A DNA stretch of 64,000 bases. Source: Ruegeria sp. AD91A (GTDB lineage: Bacteria; Pseudomonadota; Alphaproteobacteria; Rhodobacterales; Rhodobacteraceae). The stretch lies in NCBI RefSeq assembly GCF_003443535.1, contig NZ_CP031946.1, forward strand, positions 1,488,001 through 1,552,000. Direction: 5' to 3'. The notes under the pieces were generated by a model. The model saw only the letters and a list, made by a program, of their open reading frames with translations. It ran no database searches and was not told where the DNA came from. A program made the position numbers and the translations under genes. This document shows, piece by piece, positions 62,401 to 64,000 of this stretch. Position 1 is the first letter of the stretch. Each line of letters begins with the position of its first letter.

Positions 62401-63041
62401 ATGCTGACCATCTGGGGCCGAAGAACACCATCGAATGTACAGGCGCTGATGTGGTGCGTAGGTGAGCTGGCACTAGGTTTTCAACGCCACGATGTGGGGC
62501 ACAGGTTCGGCGGGCTGAACAAGGATGGCTTTCGCAAACTTAACCCAAACGGCACCATCCCGGTGATACAGGATAGCGAACGCCCCCGCTTTGGGAGACG
62601 GGCCCAATCCTGCGGTATCTGGTCTCCGCGTATGGTGAGGGTGATTTCTGACCACGCGACCCGACCCGGCAAGCCGAAGTGGACAAGTGGGCGGAATGGG
62701 CCAAAATCAACGTCGCGATGGTATTCACGGCACCTGTTTTCTGGCGGATCGTGCGGACACCGGAGGCAGAGCGCGACCACCATGCAATCAAAAAAGCCGT
62801 GACAGCGCTTGAAAGCACGCTGGTAATCGCCAATGCGCAACTGCCTGAACAGGCGTTCCTGTGCGGCTCTTGTCTGACTTTGGCCGATATCCAGATGGGA
62901 CACTTTCACTATCGCTACTATGACATCGATATATCACGTACATCACTGCCCAATTTGCGCCGGTGCTATGACGCGCTGACCGAAAGGCTCGCTTACCAGA
63001 CCCATGTCATGATCAGCTATGAGGAGCTGCGCCGAAGCTGA
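62401..63041 (+). pseudogene. Glutathione S-transferase, frameshifted and nonsense-mutated
   Basis: The first part reads MLTIWGRRTPSNVQALMWCV and FRKLNPNGTIPVIQDSE, a GST thioredoxin-fold. In the CCCCC run at 62584-62588 the reading frame shifts, and the continuation LWETGPILRYLVSAYGEGDF is in another frame. That frame then has TGA at 62649-62651 where the family has a Trp codon (FW/PRDP). The helical domain WAEWAKINVAMVFTAPVFWR to the stop at 63041 is otherwise intact. Two independent lesions make this a pseudogene and not a sequencing slip. Confidence 0.8.
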
Positions 63042-63437
63042 TCAAACACCAACGTCGGGCCCGTAGCATACCATTTCCTCCCCAAGATCCTCTGCCTCAT
63101 ACAGTTCGGTCGCTTGCGGATTACCCTCGAACTGCGCGATCAGCCCGCCACCTGATTGGGTAAAGACCCAACATTGCGGATCCAGCCTGTCTTCGTAGAG
63201 GAAACAAATCTGCTCATCCCGCTGGTACCAGATACCTTCCTTGCAATTCCCGTCGAGAAAAGACCAGATCACACGACGGTTCGGAAGGTACCGTTCAACC
63301 CCGTAAACCTGCCCGTCGAACCCGTAGAAAAGAGTTTTTCCCCGCGTATACTTGTCGAATTCCGGGCCCGACAAAGGCGTTTGTGCCGCCACGGATTGTG
63401 CGGCAAAGGTTGCGAGAATCATCATGGATCTGAACAT
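63042..63437 (-). CDS. Small secreted hypothetical protein
   Basis: The 131-residue protein has an N-terminal signal sequence (MMILATFAAQSVAAQTPLSG) and a soluble part with four cysteines (GNCKEGIWY, EQICFLYED, DPQCWVF, MVCYGPD) that could form two disulfides, plus aromatic-rich stretches. I do not recognise the family. It converges directly with the GST pseudogene. Confidence 0.65.
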   Translation of the reverse strand: MFRSMMILATFAAQSVAAQTPLSGPEFDKYTRGKTLFYGFDGQVYGVERYLPNRRVIWSFLDGNCKEGIWYQRDEQICFLYEDRLDPQCWVFTQSGGGLIAQFEGNPQATELYEAEDLGEEMVCYGPDVGV

Positions 63438-63577
63438 GTTTCCATTTTGTCAGAAGCGGTCCGGTCACGCCATTCGCCTGTTGGATCGGGGTCATCACAA
63501 GGCGCTTAACTCAACGTAAGCGGTTGATTTCACGCCACGTCCAAGATCAGATTATTCTGAACCGGCGAGGAGAAGAC

Positions 63578-64000
63578 ATGACAACCATACTGTTCTGGAT
63601 CGCCTTTGGCTGCGCCCTTGGTTATCTGCCACTGACCTCCCGACCTGCCGGATCTTTGCGCACCGTGCTGAAAACCGCTTCAGTCGTCCTGTTGGCGGTC
63701 ATAGCCGTCTTGCACGGTGGGCCTTGGCTATTGGTTCTTGCGCTCGTTCTGTGCGCGTCCGGTGACGCTATGCTGTCACGCGAAACAGATGCCACGTTCA
63801 TGGCGGGCATCGCCGCTTTTGCCGCCGGGCATCTGGCCTATATCGCTCTGTTCCTGTCTCATCCGACCAGTTCCGTTGCGCTGATTTGGAACGCACCAGC
63901 GATTGTATGGTCGTTGATCATTCTTGGCATCATCATGGCCACAATGCTTGCGCCCCGCGCCGGAGACCTGAAAGGGCCCGTTCTGGCCTATATCCCGATC
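63578..64000 (+). CDS. YhhN family (lysoplasmalogenase-like) membrane protein, 5' part
   Basis: The frame starts MTTILFWIAFGCALGYLPL with GAGGAG directly upstream and runs off the window end. Its 141 residues are strongly hydrophobic with LALVLCASGDAMLSR, a YhhN/TMEM86-like conserved segment, and AAFAAGHLAYIALFL. Members include lysoplasmalogenases and other membrane proteins of unclear role. The C-terminus is outside the window. Confidence 0.8.
   Translation, partial: MTTILFWIAFGCALGYLPLTSRPAGSLRTVLKTASVVLLAVIAVLHGGPWLLVLALVLCASGDAMLSRETDATFMAGIAAFAAGHLAYIALFLSHPTSSVALIWNAPAIVWSLIILGIIMATMLAPRAGDLKGPVLAYIPI

Overview
The window is a chromosomal stretch of a Rhodobacterales (Roseobacter-group) alphaproteobacterium. 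Supporting signs are a SAM-II riboswitch ahead of metZ, a perfect CtrA-type dyad, a long folB and a folP with an N-terminal extension, the carA/YqeY neighbourhood, a Liv-type ABC operon and a tripartite tricarboxylate transporter operon. The genus cannot be fixed from this sequence. Coding density is high and no tRNA, rRNA or CRISPR array was seen.

Positions 1-18,400 are mostly core metabolism. They hold the end of a 2-hydroxychromene-2-carboxylate isomerase, DUF2244, YqeY, carA, and a membrane glycosyltransferase fused to an MshEN-type domain behind a CtrA dyad. A GntR regulator, a HAD nucleotidase, a UbiH-like monooxygenase, a class-V aminotransferase divergent from a GntR/UTRA regulator, and a tandem pair of overlapping Lrp genes divergent from ilvC follow. 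Next come a DMT exporter, the overlapping folB-folP pair with glmM, a Tat-exported multicopper oxidase and a SleB-like hydrolase.

Positions 18,400-38,600 carry a PEP-utilising enzyme, glyS, gltS, a DUF6446-like gene and glyQ, with marC inserted on the other strand. They also carry a SPOR/peptidoglycan-binding protein ending in a dead trypsin-like domain, a TrkH gene overlapping a ThDP enzyme, and a phasin-like K/A/P-rich protein with inverted repeats upstream. FolE2, riboswitch-controlled metZ, a nu-class GST, a dnaE2 remnant, a [2Fe-2S] ferredoxin and a lipid- or surface-type repeat protein complete this part.

Positions 38,600-48,350 contain a hydantoin/Asp-Glu racemase downstream of a complete Liv-type ABC transporter, with a divergent FCD-GntR regulator and several operator-like palindromes between them. 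This is followed by a decayed mobile element: an internally deleted serine recombinase, small accessory ORFs and a frameshifted relaxase.

Positions 48,350-64,000 hold an NTF2-fused flavin monooxygenase with an AcoR-like regulator that lacks the GAFTGA motif. Next is an operon of tripartite transporter (TctA-TctB-TctC), acylating aldehyde dehydrogenase (SauS-like) and acyl-CoA ligase, divergent from a LacI regulator; this could be a sulfoacetate-type catabolic unit. PurD, xseA, a doubly broken GST pseudogene, a small secreted protein and the start of a YhhN protein end the window.
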